From Sporodiniella umbellata (taxonomy: Eukaryota; Mucoromycota; Mucoromycetes; Mucorales; Rhizopodaceae): a stretch of 64,000 bases of DNA. The notes under the pieces are model-generated. The model saw nothing but the letters and a program-made list of their open reading frames with translations. It was not told where the DNA came from and did no database searches. The stretch is from assembly GCA_025677835.1 (NCBI GenBank), contig JAIXMR010000132.1, positions 1-64,000 of the forward strand, in the 5' to 3' direction. Positions 21,714 to 31,877 of the stretch are shown piece after piece. Each line of letters begins with the position of its first letter. The first letter of the stretch is position 1. The translations under genes were made by a program, and so were the position numbers.

Positions 21714-23279
21714 TTGGCATATAGAAATTTTTTCTTGAATAGAAATAAAAACAAACATACAAACCCCTTTTTTTACATATTACTTATTGAAGACCATGTA
21801 TGTTGCATTGATGATGTTCTTGGACTGAGTTTCTAGCTACAAAGAATAACACAAAAGAGGAGGGAGCATATTAATGATATAAATGTTTCTCGTTTTTCGT
21901 TTTTTAAAAAGAAAAACTCAAGTACTGCACAAGTGGCTGTCTAAGGTTGTTTCGATTTTATCTATTGTTAAGATTAGCGTTCCTCGCTTTTTTTTTTTTT
22001 TTTTTTTTGGTTTTTATTTTAATATGTTTGCATTAAATTACTTGTTGTTTAATTAGAGTATTTGTGCTATTGACTATGTTTCTAAAGCACTGCTCTCCAG
22101 TTAAATAAAGTGCGACGCGCTTTATTTCTATTCAACCTCAGCTTCATTTTAGTTTACTTTCTTTTCTCAGTCTGTCTCTGGAACAGAACGGATAAAATAC
22201 AATAGTTTTGTAAGCGTCAAAAGGACTATGTTCTATTGGATTTATCTCCTTTCTTTTTCTTTGGTCAATAGCCGCTCAAAACGGAAACTGGGTGGTTATT
22301 TTTATAAAAGAAAAGTCGTAAAAATAAGGGTAATTTTCGGTGTTGATAATTCAAAATATAAGGGCATACAGTTTTTATCTAAATTAGTGTATGTATAAGC
22401 GTATTTTAGCTCGAAAAGCCCTTTTATTGGCTATACTGGCAAATATTTTGCATTTCTGTAGGTTCCAGTTTTTTTTTCTGGTCTTGCCCCCAAGAAAAAC
22501 CTTATTTAGAAAGACTAAACTTAATGCGGTAGAACTAACTCTTAATTTTTAGCTCAACTAATAAAACATTTTTAAAGATCCTTTAGCTTTAAAATAAAGA
22601 GTGTATGGTTTAGAGTTTATTATCAAAAAAAAAAGAGCGAATGAGAGTCGGAAAGAACGTCTCTGTTGATGCAACCAGCCTATAACTTATTAGTACGCGT
22701 CGTTTCACCAACGATGGATGTTGATAAAAAGCTGTAGAAGCCAAAGGACTCACTCCACACATCTTGCATTCCTTTCTCTCTCTTATATGCTTTGACTCTA
22801 GCTTTGTAAGAAAAGTAAACGCGAATTTCAAAAGAAGAAACATAGGCATTGCGCCACTTGTTGATATCCCGCTTATTAATTTCTAAAACAAATTACCTTT
22901 TTTTTTCTCTTTAAAAAAAGGGTAAGCGTGTATATTTTTTTTGTTTTTGTTTTATAAATGTGTCTACGCGCGTGAGGGCTCTGAAAAAAAGAGAGAAACC
23001 AGCGAGACGCGTAAAACTACTGTTCTTCCAGTATTTTTTTCTTCATCTGTAATTTCAGCCACACGGCTTATATGACTAAAAAGGTAAAATGGCAAGTTTT
23101 TTTTAACCAATGGCAATATGATATCATGTACGCCAAGATGTACAAAATAAGCTTTTTTTCGGAACTTGCATTTGAAGGTTTGTATTACAGTGGAGTAAAA
23201 AAAAAAAATGTATATAAAAACACTCGGGTCTGGTTGGTACGTTATTTTTTTTGTTAGTATTTAATACAATTTCATAAAA
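21714..23279. other. Intergenic stretch
   Basis: A 1.5-kb AT-rich spacer between two plus-strand genes. The ORF at 22610-22849 on the minus strand has no recognisable content. The last few hundred bases are presumably the promoter of the CipC-like gene. No RNA gene seen. Confidence 0.4.
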
Positions 23280-23672
23280 ATGTAAGTTTCTTCAAAAGAA
23301 CGCGTTTCAAAAAGAAATGGAATGGGAACTGATGCTATTTTTTTTTTTTATTAAAAAAGGGGTCTCTTTGATATGTTCAATCAACAACACGGCGAAGTTC
23401 ACGAAACTGCCCATGAACACAAGGGTAAGCTCAGTCACGAACTCATTGCTGGTGCTGCCTCCTATGAAGCTGTCAAGGCTTATCAAAAGCACTGTGAAGA
23501 GCAAGGCAAGCCTTCTGACCACGCTACTGCCAAGGCCCTCCTTGCTGGTTTTGCCGGTGCTGCTTTAGATAAATTGATCGAAACCAAGGGTCTTGATTTC
23601 ATTGATGAACAGAAGGCCAAGAGACATGCTGAAGAGCAAGTCAAGCAATACTATGAAGAAGAACACTATTAA
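23280..23672 (+). CDS. CipC-like protein (DUF3759 family)
   Basis: A small 104-residue cytosolic protein of the CipC/DUF3759 family, whose members in other fungi are strongly stress- or antibiotic-induced; the molecular function is unknown. The start codon is split. AT at 23280-23281 is followed by a 78-nt intron (GTAAGT...AAAAG) and exon 2 at 23360-23672. Splicing yields MGLFDMFNQQHGE, and MGLFD is the usual start of this family. An unspliced ATG at 23373 would lose it. Conserved family blocks are KLSHELIAGAASYEAVKAY, AKALLAGFAGAALDKLIETK and the terminal HAEEQVKQYYEEEH. Codon use is noticeably less AT-rich than the surroundings, suggesting high expression. It is convergent with the next gene (115 bp apart). 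Confidence 0.85.
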
Positions 23673-23701
23673 ACATATATATATATATATATATATATAT
23701 A
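23673..23701. repeat. (TA)n microsatellite
   Basis: A run of about 26 bases of TA dinucleotide directly after the CipC-like stop codon, in the 3' UTR between convergent genes. Confidence 0.9.
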
Positions 23702-23787
23702 AGCCCTCTTTTTATTTTTTTTTCTTTTATATAATAAATACCACATCACATCAATAGAAAAAAAAAAGGAATCGTAACTTTTTATTA

Positions 23788-24210
23788 CTAGTAGAGACGA
23801 ATCGTTTGGAAATCCAGCAAAGAAAGTTGTTTGTTATCCAATCTTTTCCATGTCAATATAGACTTTCCTTGTCTATTCAATTGAAAGATTCTTGAGCGTC
23901 TGGGCCAGCCCATGTGTGCAGCACCATAACCACCTACACCTGCACCACCTGCATAGCAAAGTGGCACTTTGAAAACTTCTTTACAAAAATCGTTTACATG
24001 ATCTCGTCCACAAGAAGCGAATTGAAGATTTGCTTCAAGTATGGAGGGGGGGTTGAAAAAAAAAAAAGTGAGAATGTAAACCTAATACACTTTTCTCTCT
24101 ATAGCTATAGGTACCTTTTTTAAATGTATTCAAAGCAGACAGATCGCTTTTGGGTGTAGAGACGGATTCACGCGCATCACCTAATTTAGGCTCATTACTT
24201 GCATATTCCC

Positions 24211-24261
<51 letters not shown>

Positions 24262-24540
24262 ATACACATACACATAAGCCTCTTTTTTGTTTACAAAGCG
24301 TATAAACTTCAACTATACCAGATAGGTGCATGAGAAAAAAGAGCGGCGCGATGTTGAGGATTAGCAAGTGCCATTTCTTTTTGAGTTTGAGCGATCCAAT
24401 CAAGCTGTGAGGGTTGAAGGGTATCATACTTTTCCTGAGCCTGTTCACTTCTTGAATGAGAATCCAACAGATAAAGGGAAAAGGCTTGATTACTATAAAC
24501 AAGGATAAATAAAAAAAAATGTATATAGATAGATAGACAC

Positions 24541-24574
<34 letters not shown>

Positions 24575-26216
24575 TTACGCAGTACGGGTTGCATTTGAAT
24601 AAATATTCAACACATAATTGCCTACACCAGGCAAACGCATAGGCCCACGCTCTATTAAAGAATAAGGCATTCTTCTCATCACCTGCAAAAGTTCTTCCCG
24701 GCAAAGATCGTTGGTATCGTCTTCTTCACCAAAAATGACAGCCTTTTAAAGAAGGTATGAACGGTTAGTGCCATTTAAAAAAAAAAAAAGATGTAGTTTA
24801 TATCTACCCAAGGAATTTTTTTTTGAATGACAGGGTTGGCAAACTTAAAAGTAGCAGCTCTAGCATCTGTTACACCTATATTATGATGATGATGCCAAAT
24901 AAGCGCCATTCAATCTATATTATGAAGTGTGTACCTTCTGCGTTAATATTGTCACCGGAAAAGATGACAAGGTCTGGTTTCTCTTTTTCTAATACACGTT
25001 GAACGTAATCCAAAGTGGTTTGATCGCCTTTACAAGATACCTCAGAAAGTACGTCACGGCATTCACCCTGTTCGTTTGTGATGTGTAAATCAGCCAATTG
25101 TAATATCTTGAACTGACCCTGTTGATCGAACTGAAGTCGATGTGCGGTAGGCAATTCTAGAGTCAAGGTTAATTGAACGATTTGAGAAGGTAGAGGATAT
25201 CAAACCTTGATAGGATCTATAGAAATATAAAAAGGTAGGTTCACCAAACCCATCTTGACCTTCGTTTGCACTATTCAGATTCGTGGGTATTTTTTGCCAA
25301 CCAAAAGGAGTGATTGGATGTTCACCAAATTCAATTGCCAGCTGTGTGATAGGTTGTTCCTCAGTTTTCCCTGTTTTGTACCAAAGATAGATGACATCGC
25401 CACGCAAAGTGACTGAATTTAGATTGACGTCTACTTTTTGATACCCCTCAGGGGTTGTTTGATCATTCAAGATGATCACCACGCTATCCATAAATCAGTC
25501 ACTGTGTATAGAAAGGGCAGACGCTTACTCTGTCACGGATGGTTGGTTCTTCTCACGTTGATAGAAAAGATAGACACTCATACCGATCATCACCCCTTTA
25601 TTTAAATCTTTTTCTACACGTTCCCAACCTTCAAGATAACAGTGAGAAGTGAAACATTCTTTGGCCGTAATAGCTGTAATAGGATCTAGCCCCACATAAA
25701 AACAAATGTTATGATTGTGTTTTCATTTTCTGGTTTACCTTGAGGCCCGTCTTGACTATAAAACAAAAAAAAAGAGGCACCGTCCGGGTTTAGATCGAAA
25801 GGCAGACGAGTGTATTCAGGTGCAACGATCGGGCTCTCTCCTGGTTTGATCAAAATAGAGGTGATGGGGGATAAGGTTGTATTGCGGGTATAAAATAAGT
25901 ACAGAGGGCTGCCTGAACCGGAGAGACGTTGGTTCAGGTTGACATCCAATCTCTGCCAACCCGGGATGCTATTGTTGTTCTGAGCCAGCTGAAGACCTGT
26001 TAACGGACTTTGTTGAACATCCTGACGAAGGTGAAGATAAAGAAGAGGACTGTCAGGTACATCCTGATTGAGATTCATGGGCAGTTTACGGTAGCCTGAT
26101 AGATCAGCACAAGCATAGTTCTCGTGACATAAAGTGAGTTGAATGTCAGTAATGTAACCGTTGGTTCTATTGACTTGGAAAAAGAAAAAAAGTAACAAGA
26201 GCCAAGTGAAAGGCAT
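23788..26216 (-). CDS. Secreted Dcr2-type metallophosphatase-like protein, probable pseudoenzyme
   Basis: Nine exons (26216-25739, 25685-25529, 25483-25206, 25156-24935, 24866-24808, 24742-24579, 24492-24319, 24209-24115, 24032-23788) give 623 residues in consistent phase. A signal peptide (WLLLLFFFFQV) comes first. Six repeats of about 45 residues follow, each with a YxxLPxxLN-like start and a PLYLFY-like strand; these look like MABP/VPS62 beta-prism units, enough for two prisms. The calcineurin-like phosphoesterase domain starts at QLADLHI (motif 1) and IFSGDNI (motif 2). The GNHD motif reads GEEDD and the GHDH motif reads GRDHVND, so one metal/catalytic Asn-His pair and one metal His are missing. 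FSHAPI keeps its His. Family members are Dcr2-like dephosphorylating enzymes; this one is probably inactive or altered. Confidence 0.8.
24210..24255. repeat. (AG)n/(CT)n microsatellite in an intron
   Basis: About 40 bases of AG dinucleotide on the plus strand. On the gene's sense strand this is a CT run that ends in CTTAG, so it forms the polypyrimidine tract of the intron at 24210-24318. Confidence 0.9.
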
Positions 26217-26259
26217 ATTTGTAACTATTTCTAGTGTAGATATTTAACTATCAGATTGA

Positions 26260-26291
<32 letters not shown>

Positions 26292-26687
26292 AATTATTTA
26301 ATAAAAGTAGACCACTTTTTTTTTTTTTTTTTTTTTGGTCTGTCTATTTCATTCTTTAGGTACAATCAACGAAATTGGGTTGGCAAAAAAAAAAAAAAGA
26401 AAATTAGTCATTTGCAAAATGATTGGGACACAGATCTCCGTCATAAATTTCGCTAAAGTCTTCTTTTGGACTGATTGTCAATGTTATTCTTTTCAAACAA
26501 GCTTACGTGTACAATAGAGTGGATCCAAAGGATTACCAAGATTTTTTTTTTGAGGGAGAGAGAGAGAGAGAGAGGGGGGAGGGTATAGCGTTGATAGTTC
26601 TCTTTTTTTCACTTTGGACAATCCAAAAGATGTAGAAAAAGCAAAGGAGGGCCAATTCACGATTTAATTTTCAGGTCAAGTGACATC
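26217..26687. promoter_or_regulatory. Divergent upstream region with A and T runs
   Basis: Lies between the minus-strand phosphatase-like gene and the plus-strand WC-2-like gene. Contains A runs (26259-26285), a T run (about 26316-26337) and a GA-rich purine tract (about 26554-26582). No specific regulatory site is identified. Confidence 0.4.
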
Positions 26688-27871
26688 ATGACTGGTGAAC
26701 AAGAATTTTTTTTTGCACGACATCCAGTTCAAAAACCACGACTTGATTTTTGTCAGCGTTTATTTATTATTATTTTTTTCTTTTTTTATTTTTTTTCCTT
26801 TTTTTTTTTTTTTATCGATTTTTACATTTTTGGCAAGAATGCAAGAGCAGATACAAGAGTTGACAGAGAGTAGCAATAGTTTGAATGGAAGCAAAGCGCC
26901 TTTAGGAGAATTTACGCGACGTAAGAACTGGTCACAGAGTGTATTAGATTCGGTTCGAGATGTACTTCATGTGCTTTCAAAGGATCTTCAGATTGTGTAT
27001 AGTTCGGATGCGTCGAGTGAGATACTTGGTTACAAGGCGAGTGAGCTAGTGGGCCATCCAATGACAGAGTTTATTCATGTGGACGATGTGGATGTGTTTG
27101 TACGCGAGTTTCGACAGGGACAGAATGGATATCAGACATTACGCACCTGTTTTCGATTTTTACGCAAGGATGGTAAATACGCCACGCTAGAGACGCGAGG
27201 TCAATTCCACCAGTCGTTTTTCTTTGGGAATGCACGACGCATGCCTACGGAAGCGAGCAAATCGATTGATACGCTGTTGGATCTGAAGATGGAAAACGAG
27301 CTATTGAAACGGCAGCTGGAATTATTAAAAGACAAATCCACCGAGAGCCGTGTACAAGACCCAAGTAGCCCTTCTGTGGTGTATACCCAAGGCGTAGAAG
27401 CCTCTTACGGTGTAGCCGAAAGCCTGTCACTGTTCACAGGGCTGCACTTTGATCAAGGCGAGCGTTCAGAGGGTCTCTTAACAAGCGAGTTGAAAACGAT
27501 GGAAGACAACCCAAAAAAGGTGATCACTAGAATCGGATGGGGGACAAAAAAGCGCATCCGAAATAATAAAAAAAATATTAAACAGCCTGGATTTTGTTTT
27601 TTTTTTCTTTTTTTTTTTTTATTATTATTTTTTGGATCGTTCTCGATTTATTTATTGTAGCGTGCTCATGAAACAAGCGAGAACAAAAAGATCTGCGATC
27701 ATTGTGGCACGGTAGAAGCCCCCGAATGGAGAAAAGGCCCCAATGGACCCAAGACGTAAGGTAGGTGCGTTTACTTGCGGATGCTAAAGTTTTCTTTTTC
27801 TTAGTTTATGTAACGCCTGTGGATTGCGATGGTCCAAAAAACAAAAGACGACGGCTGCTGCTGCTACTTGA
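26688..27871 (+). CDS. White-collar-2-like PAS-GATA transcription factor
   Basis: Exons 26688-26757, 26846-27519, 27661-27755 and 27805-27871 encode 301 residues. A single PAS domain ([20 protein letters not shown], then [17 protein letters not shown]) is followed by a coiled-coil-like segment ([17 protein letters not shown]). At the C-terminus is a GATA zinc finger, [19 protein letters not shown] and LCNACGLRW, split by the last intron. This is the WC-2 arrangement: the DNA-binding partner of the blue-light photoreceptor WC-1. No flavin-binding LOV cysteine motif is present, as expected for WC-2. Mucorales carry several wc-2 paralogues, and I cannot say which one this is. Exon 1 and its intron, which is mostly T, are less certain; an alternative start is ATG 26839. 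Confidence 0.85.
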
Positions 27872-27973
27872 CAATAAACAAAGCGTGTGCTCTTTTATTT
27901 CTGCTTTTTGGGTATTTTGTAGGAGAGGAGAAGGGGAGAGGGGGGGGTATAAGAGCTATGGTCTGTAAAACTG

Positions 27974-28177
27974 TCAGACACACCGGCTACATTCTTCTTT
28001 TGGCGCCAGTGCACGACGACAGCCAAGACAGGTCTTTCGGCAGCTGGGGCAGACCCAGCCAGCAGAGAGTAATTGGCCACAGGCACAGATGGGTTTCTCT
28101 TGTAAGTCTTCTTGGTCGGATTCTAGTTCACTGTCTGACCAGGAAATAGGAGGTGGCGGAAAAGGGTTGAAGTCCAT
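27974..28177 (-). CDS. Small Cys-rich zinc-ribbon-like protein
   Basis: A 67-residue single-exon ORF, convergent with the WC-2-like gene (102 bp between stops). The N-terminus is Pro/Asp/Glu-rich (MDFNPFPPPPISWSDSE). The C-terminal half packs eight cysteines: ICACG, WVCPSCRK, TCLGCRR and ECSRC. They are arranged in CxC/CxxC pairs like a treble or zinc-ribbon fold. Higher GC than the surrounding DNA and dense Cys pairing argue for real coding. I cannot name the family. Confidence 0.55.
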   Translation of the reverse strand: MDFNPFPPPPISWSDSELESDQEDLQEKPICACGQLLSAGWVCPSCRKTCLGCRRALAPKEECSRCV

Positions 28178-28761
28178 CTCTCTCTCTCTCTCTCTTTTTT
28201 TTTATGAAAAGAAAGAGAAAAAAAGGGGTTCTTGATTTTTAAGGGTTTTTATAAGTATTATTTTTATGGCTCGTTTTTTTTTTTAATTTCTATTATCTAA
28301 TCGAAACACGTGTGGCTCACTTTGTACGCTTGCTATCCATAGGGAAGGTCGTCAAAGTCCAATTAGAAAACGTGCTTGAATACATTGTTTGCCTTTTTTA
28401 GGCTTCCCTTTACTTCTTTCGGACAGCGCGGACCGACTGAACGAAAGGTTTTATTGTCTTTTCTGTGCGACCTACCCCATCGTTTTACAGAAATAAATAA
28501 AAATGGGTCATACAGAAATGACTATGGACAATTCGCGTCATGCAGCTTTGTCACCCCCCTCCTCCTTAGGGTGTCTCTAGCGACTATTATCAGCCAGTCC
28601 CATCAAACCTCAATTGCCCTTTATAGTTAAAAAGATCAGATGGGATTCTCCTTGAACGATTTAAAAGAGCGAAGTATCTTTATTATAAAGAGAAAGAAAC
28701 TTACCTATTCTTTTTCTTTATTCTTAATTTTTTTTTTTAAAAAAAAAAAACAACAACAAAC
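28178..28761. other. Divergent upstream region
   Basis: Between the small Cys-rich gene and the PQ-loop gene. Contains a short (CT)n run at 28177-28195 and a T run directly before the PQ-loop start. The 84-codon ORF at 28376-28630 has no recognised features. Confidence 0.4.
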
Positions 28762-29811
28762 ATGTCTCTTTGTCCTATTTCGCCAGAAGGTATAGAGCCT
28801 ATTGCTTGGATTCATGTAAATAGCTTGTTGCACAAAACCAGAATACTAAACATGACGGAAATAGAATGTGTTGGGTGGTTGTGTCTACAGCAAGCAAGAA
28901 TGTATCAGCCTCTTGTTCGGTTATCTTTCCATCTTTTTTTGGTTGAATGCACAAATGCCGTAAGTGTTCTTGTTGTCCTTTTTGATCTAAACTCACCCAT
29001 CCATTCCACAGCCAAGTCATCAAGAACTATCGATTGAGAAACGCAGATTCTTTAAGTTTTAGTTTTCTCGTAGTCTGGACCATTGGTAAATAATAATAAT
29101 AAGGAAAAATAAGAGGGCTGACAAGTTGATGCTAAAGGTGATATTGCTAATTTCATTGGCTGTGTGATTACTGGCCAGTTACCTTTCCAATGCTATCTGT
29201 CGGTGTACTATACGATCATTGACACCATTTTATGCGGCCAATGGCTTTATTATGTACGCTATACGGACAACCGACTACGGCGCTGGTTCGATCAAGCTCA
29301 GGAAGAGCCCAAGCCTGTGACGGAAGAGGAGCCGATCTATACCACCTACAGTGTAGACTCTGTCGTCGCCCGAAAGAAAGAAGCCAACGAACGAACACCC
29401 TTAACATCCAAACAAGGTGGAAAGAACTACGTGACGATGTTGGTTGTCTCTGGCTTCTTGTTCAACACCTCCAGCCATCTGAAAGATACGGTGGAATCCA
29501 CGCTCTGGGTCGGCCGCTTCTTTGCCTGGCTCTGTACCTTTCTCTACCTGTCTTCTCGACTGCCTCAGATCTATCAAAACTTTCGCCGTCGATCCTGTCA
29601 AGGTCTCTCCATGGCCCTCTTTTTCTGTGCTGCCATGGGTAACCTTACCTATGTTCTCAGTATCTGTACCAATCCGCATGCCACTCGGGCTTCTATGCTA
29701 GAAGCAGTTCCTTTCTTGATTGGAAGTGCAGGTACTCTTATCTTTGATCTGACCATCTTTATCCAATACGCTCTCTTTCAACACTCTACTCAACCCTTAC
29801 AGCTTGTTTAA
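28762..29811 (+). CDS. PQ-loop vacuolar amino-acid transporter (Ypq1/PQLC2-like)
   Basis: Exons 28762-28815, 28865-28959, 29012-29085 and 29138-29811 give 298 residues with introns of 49-52 nt. Seven membrane helices are expected. The first PQ-loop repeat reads NAQMPQVIKNYRLRNADSLS followed by WTIGDIANFIGC. The second reads SSRLPQIYQNFRRRSCQGLS. A charged, Pro/Glu-rich cytosolic loop separates them (EEPKPVTEEEPIY). This matches the fungal Ypq1-3/PQLC2 group, which exports cationic amino acids across the vacuolar or lysosomal membrane. The start MSLCPISPEG fits the family. Reading the first segment without splicing gives a wrong frame; the spliced frame restores GGCVYSKQECISLLFGYLS. Confidence 0.88.
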
Positions 29812-30466
29812 ATCTACTTTTTTGTCTATTCTCTATCGATTCCCCACCACCACCACCCCTTAGCGTCCATATACCCCTTTCCTTGGTTGTTTTAATAAAA
29901 CTATAGAAAATCAAATTTTATTCTTTTTTTAAAAGAGAGAGAGAGAGAGAGAGAAAGGGGGGTGATATCATGGTACGTATAAGATGAGGGTATATAGGGC
30001 AAGATGAACATCGATTTCAGCAGAGGGAAAGAAAGACAAGGTCACGTTGGATGAAATCATCGGCTGCTGCATTTCGAGATAAACCATACACTCCTTTTCT
30101 GGAAAGCACTTGTGCTTTGACTATCATTTCTTTTTCTTCAAGTAACGTAGTGTAAGGCTTTGGGTTCAAATTCGTATGGCGCAGTGAGTTGAATAACCTG
30201 GATATCATTTCTTGTTTTTTTTTTTTTTGGGGTGGTGAATGAAAAAGAGAGAAGAAAGGTGAAAATGACCCAAAGAGAATTTATCCACTCTTTTTTTTTT
30301 TTTCTTTTTGTCAGCTCATTTACGTGAAGGGGGAAAAAAGTAATTCCGTTTAGAAATCACCTTTTCTTTTGGGTGTAACAACTTTTTAAGCTAGAAAGAT
30401 GATCTTTTTGAACTACAAATCAATTTCTTTTTTTTTTTTTTTGTTGTTGTTGCGATTGGAAAAAGC
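29812..30466. other. Intergenic stretch
   Basis: Contains the 3' UTR of the PQ-loop gene, an (AG)n run at about 29935-29952, the candidate small minus-strand ORF listed separately, and T runs near 30209-30228, 30291-30310 and 30428-30442 ahead of DMC1. Confidence 0.4.
30017..30208 (-). CDS. Candidate small protein, unrecognised
   Basis: A 63-codon ORF starting MISRLFNSLRHTNLN, an amphipathic, Arg-containing start that could be a mitochondrial presequence. Base composition is more balanced than the flanks. No motif is recognised, and it could be chance. It lies between the PQ-loop gene and DMC1 on the opposite strand. Confidence 0.3.
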   Translation of the reverse strand: MISRLFNSLRHTNLNPKPYTTLLEEKEMIVKAQVLSRKGVYGLSRNAAADDFIQRDLVFLSLC

Positions 30467-31855
30467 ATGCCGGCTCGTAATGAATCGCAAGAAGGGATAG
30501 AAGAAGAAGTACCAAAAGAAAAGAAACGCTTTTTTTAATTTAAACCCATAGGCTTTATTCTATGTGGAAATCGACGCATTGCAAGCACAGGGGATTGGTG
30601 TGGCTGATATCATGAAATTGAAAACATCCGGTCTGTGTACAGTCAAGGTAGTTAACGCATGCGTAGTTTCTTCTAAATAAGGATTTAAAGGGAGTTCAAA
30701 TGATGACAAAGCGTGCTTTGCTAAAAATAAAAGGTTTATCAGAAACCAAAGTAGATAAAATCAAAGAAGCTGCTTTAAAGATACAAGTAAAAAAAAAAAA
30801 AAAAAAAAAACTTTTTAAATATAAAAAAAAAAAAAAGGGACCTGGCTTTGTTACAGCCAAAGAAATTGCGGTACAAAGAGAGAAAGTAGTCAAGATTTCT
30901 ACGGGCAGCCAACAGCTGGACTGTCTTTTGGGCGGTGGTATTCAGACAATGTCATTGACTGAAGCGTTTGGTGAGTATCGAACAGGCAAGACCCAATTGG
31001 GTCATACGCTTTGTGTTCAAGTTCAGTTAACACCCGAAGAAGGTGGAGCCAATGGAAAAGCAGGTCCTCTTTTTAAACAAAAGAAAATCTTTTTTTCTCA
31101 ATCGACAGTCTATAGCTTATATTGATACGGAAGGTACCTTTCGCCCAGATCGTATTCAAGCGATAGCAGATCGTTTCGGGGCTGATCCAGAACGCGTCTT
31201 GGATAATATCGTGGTGGCGCGTGCTTGGAACAGCGATCAACAGATGGACCTCGTGTCTGAGCTCGCAGCCCATTTTGCAGAGCAAAGAGGTGCCTACCGT
31301 CTTTTGGTTATCGATTCGATCATTGCTCTCTTTCGTTGCGATTATTCAGGCCGAGGGGAATTGGCAGACAGGCAACAGAAGCTGAATCAGATGTTGAATC
31401 GTTTGACCAAAATCTCTGAGGAATACAATCTGGCGGTCTATCTTACAAACCAGGTCTCGGCGGATCCAGGAGGTAATCCTAAAGGAATCACTGTTATACC
31501 CTATGGCTTACAGTTGATTGCATAGGTGGCATGACGTTTGTGGCTGATCCAAAAAAGCCAGTGGGTGGACATGTCTTGGTAAAGTCCATAGTCTAACACT
31601 TGTTTTTCTGATCCTTGATTTAGGCTCATGCGTAAACCAAAAAAAAAAAAAAAAAAAAAAACCCTCCATAATAATAATAATAATCCCTCCGCTACATATT
31701 GATGGGTTTGGTCTACTAGATCTTCTACACGTCTTTACTTGAGAAAAGGAAAAGGTGAAGAAAGAGTTGCCAAATTATTTGATTCGCCAGACATGCCAGA
31801 AAGTGAAGCCAGCTACTGTATTCAAACAGGCGGTATTACAGATGTTCTTTTTTAA
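30467..31855 (+). CDS. DMC1: Meiotic recombinase Dmc1
   Basis: RecA-family strand-exchange protein of meiotic recombination. Eight exons: 30467-30508, 30552-30647, 30691-30786, 30838-31063, 31116-31472, 31526-31578, 31624-31631, 31720-31855. They give 337 residues, the usual Dmc1 length. The helix-hairpin-helix N-domain reads [20 protein letters not shown]. Walker A is GEYRTGKTQ, Walker B is [11 protein letters not shown], and the downstream blocks are [36 protein letters not shown] and [26 protein letters not shown] and [11 protein letters not shown] fit Dmc1 better than Rad51. Exon 7 is only 8 nt (GCTCATGC) and supplies the conserved His-Ala of LAHASSTR. The C-terminus is slightly unusual (GGITDVLF). 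The stop lies 22 bp from the stop of the convergent dehydratase gene. Confidence 0.9.
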
Positions 31856-31877
31856 CATAAAAACACTCTCTCTCTTT

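Noticed and set aside
22610..22849. Minus-strand ORF with two cysteines
   Set aside because: No motif, AT-rich, no splice partners found.
30140..30190. GGGTTCAAATTC resembled a tRNA B box
   Set aside because: No matching A box or acceptor stem within 50-70 bases.
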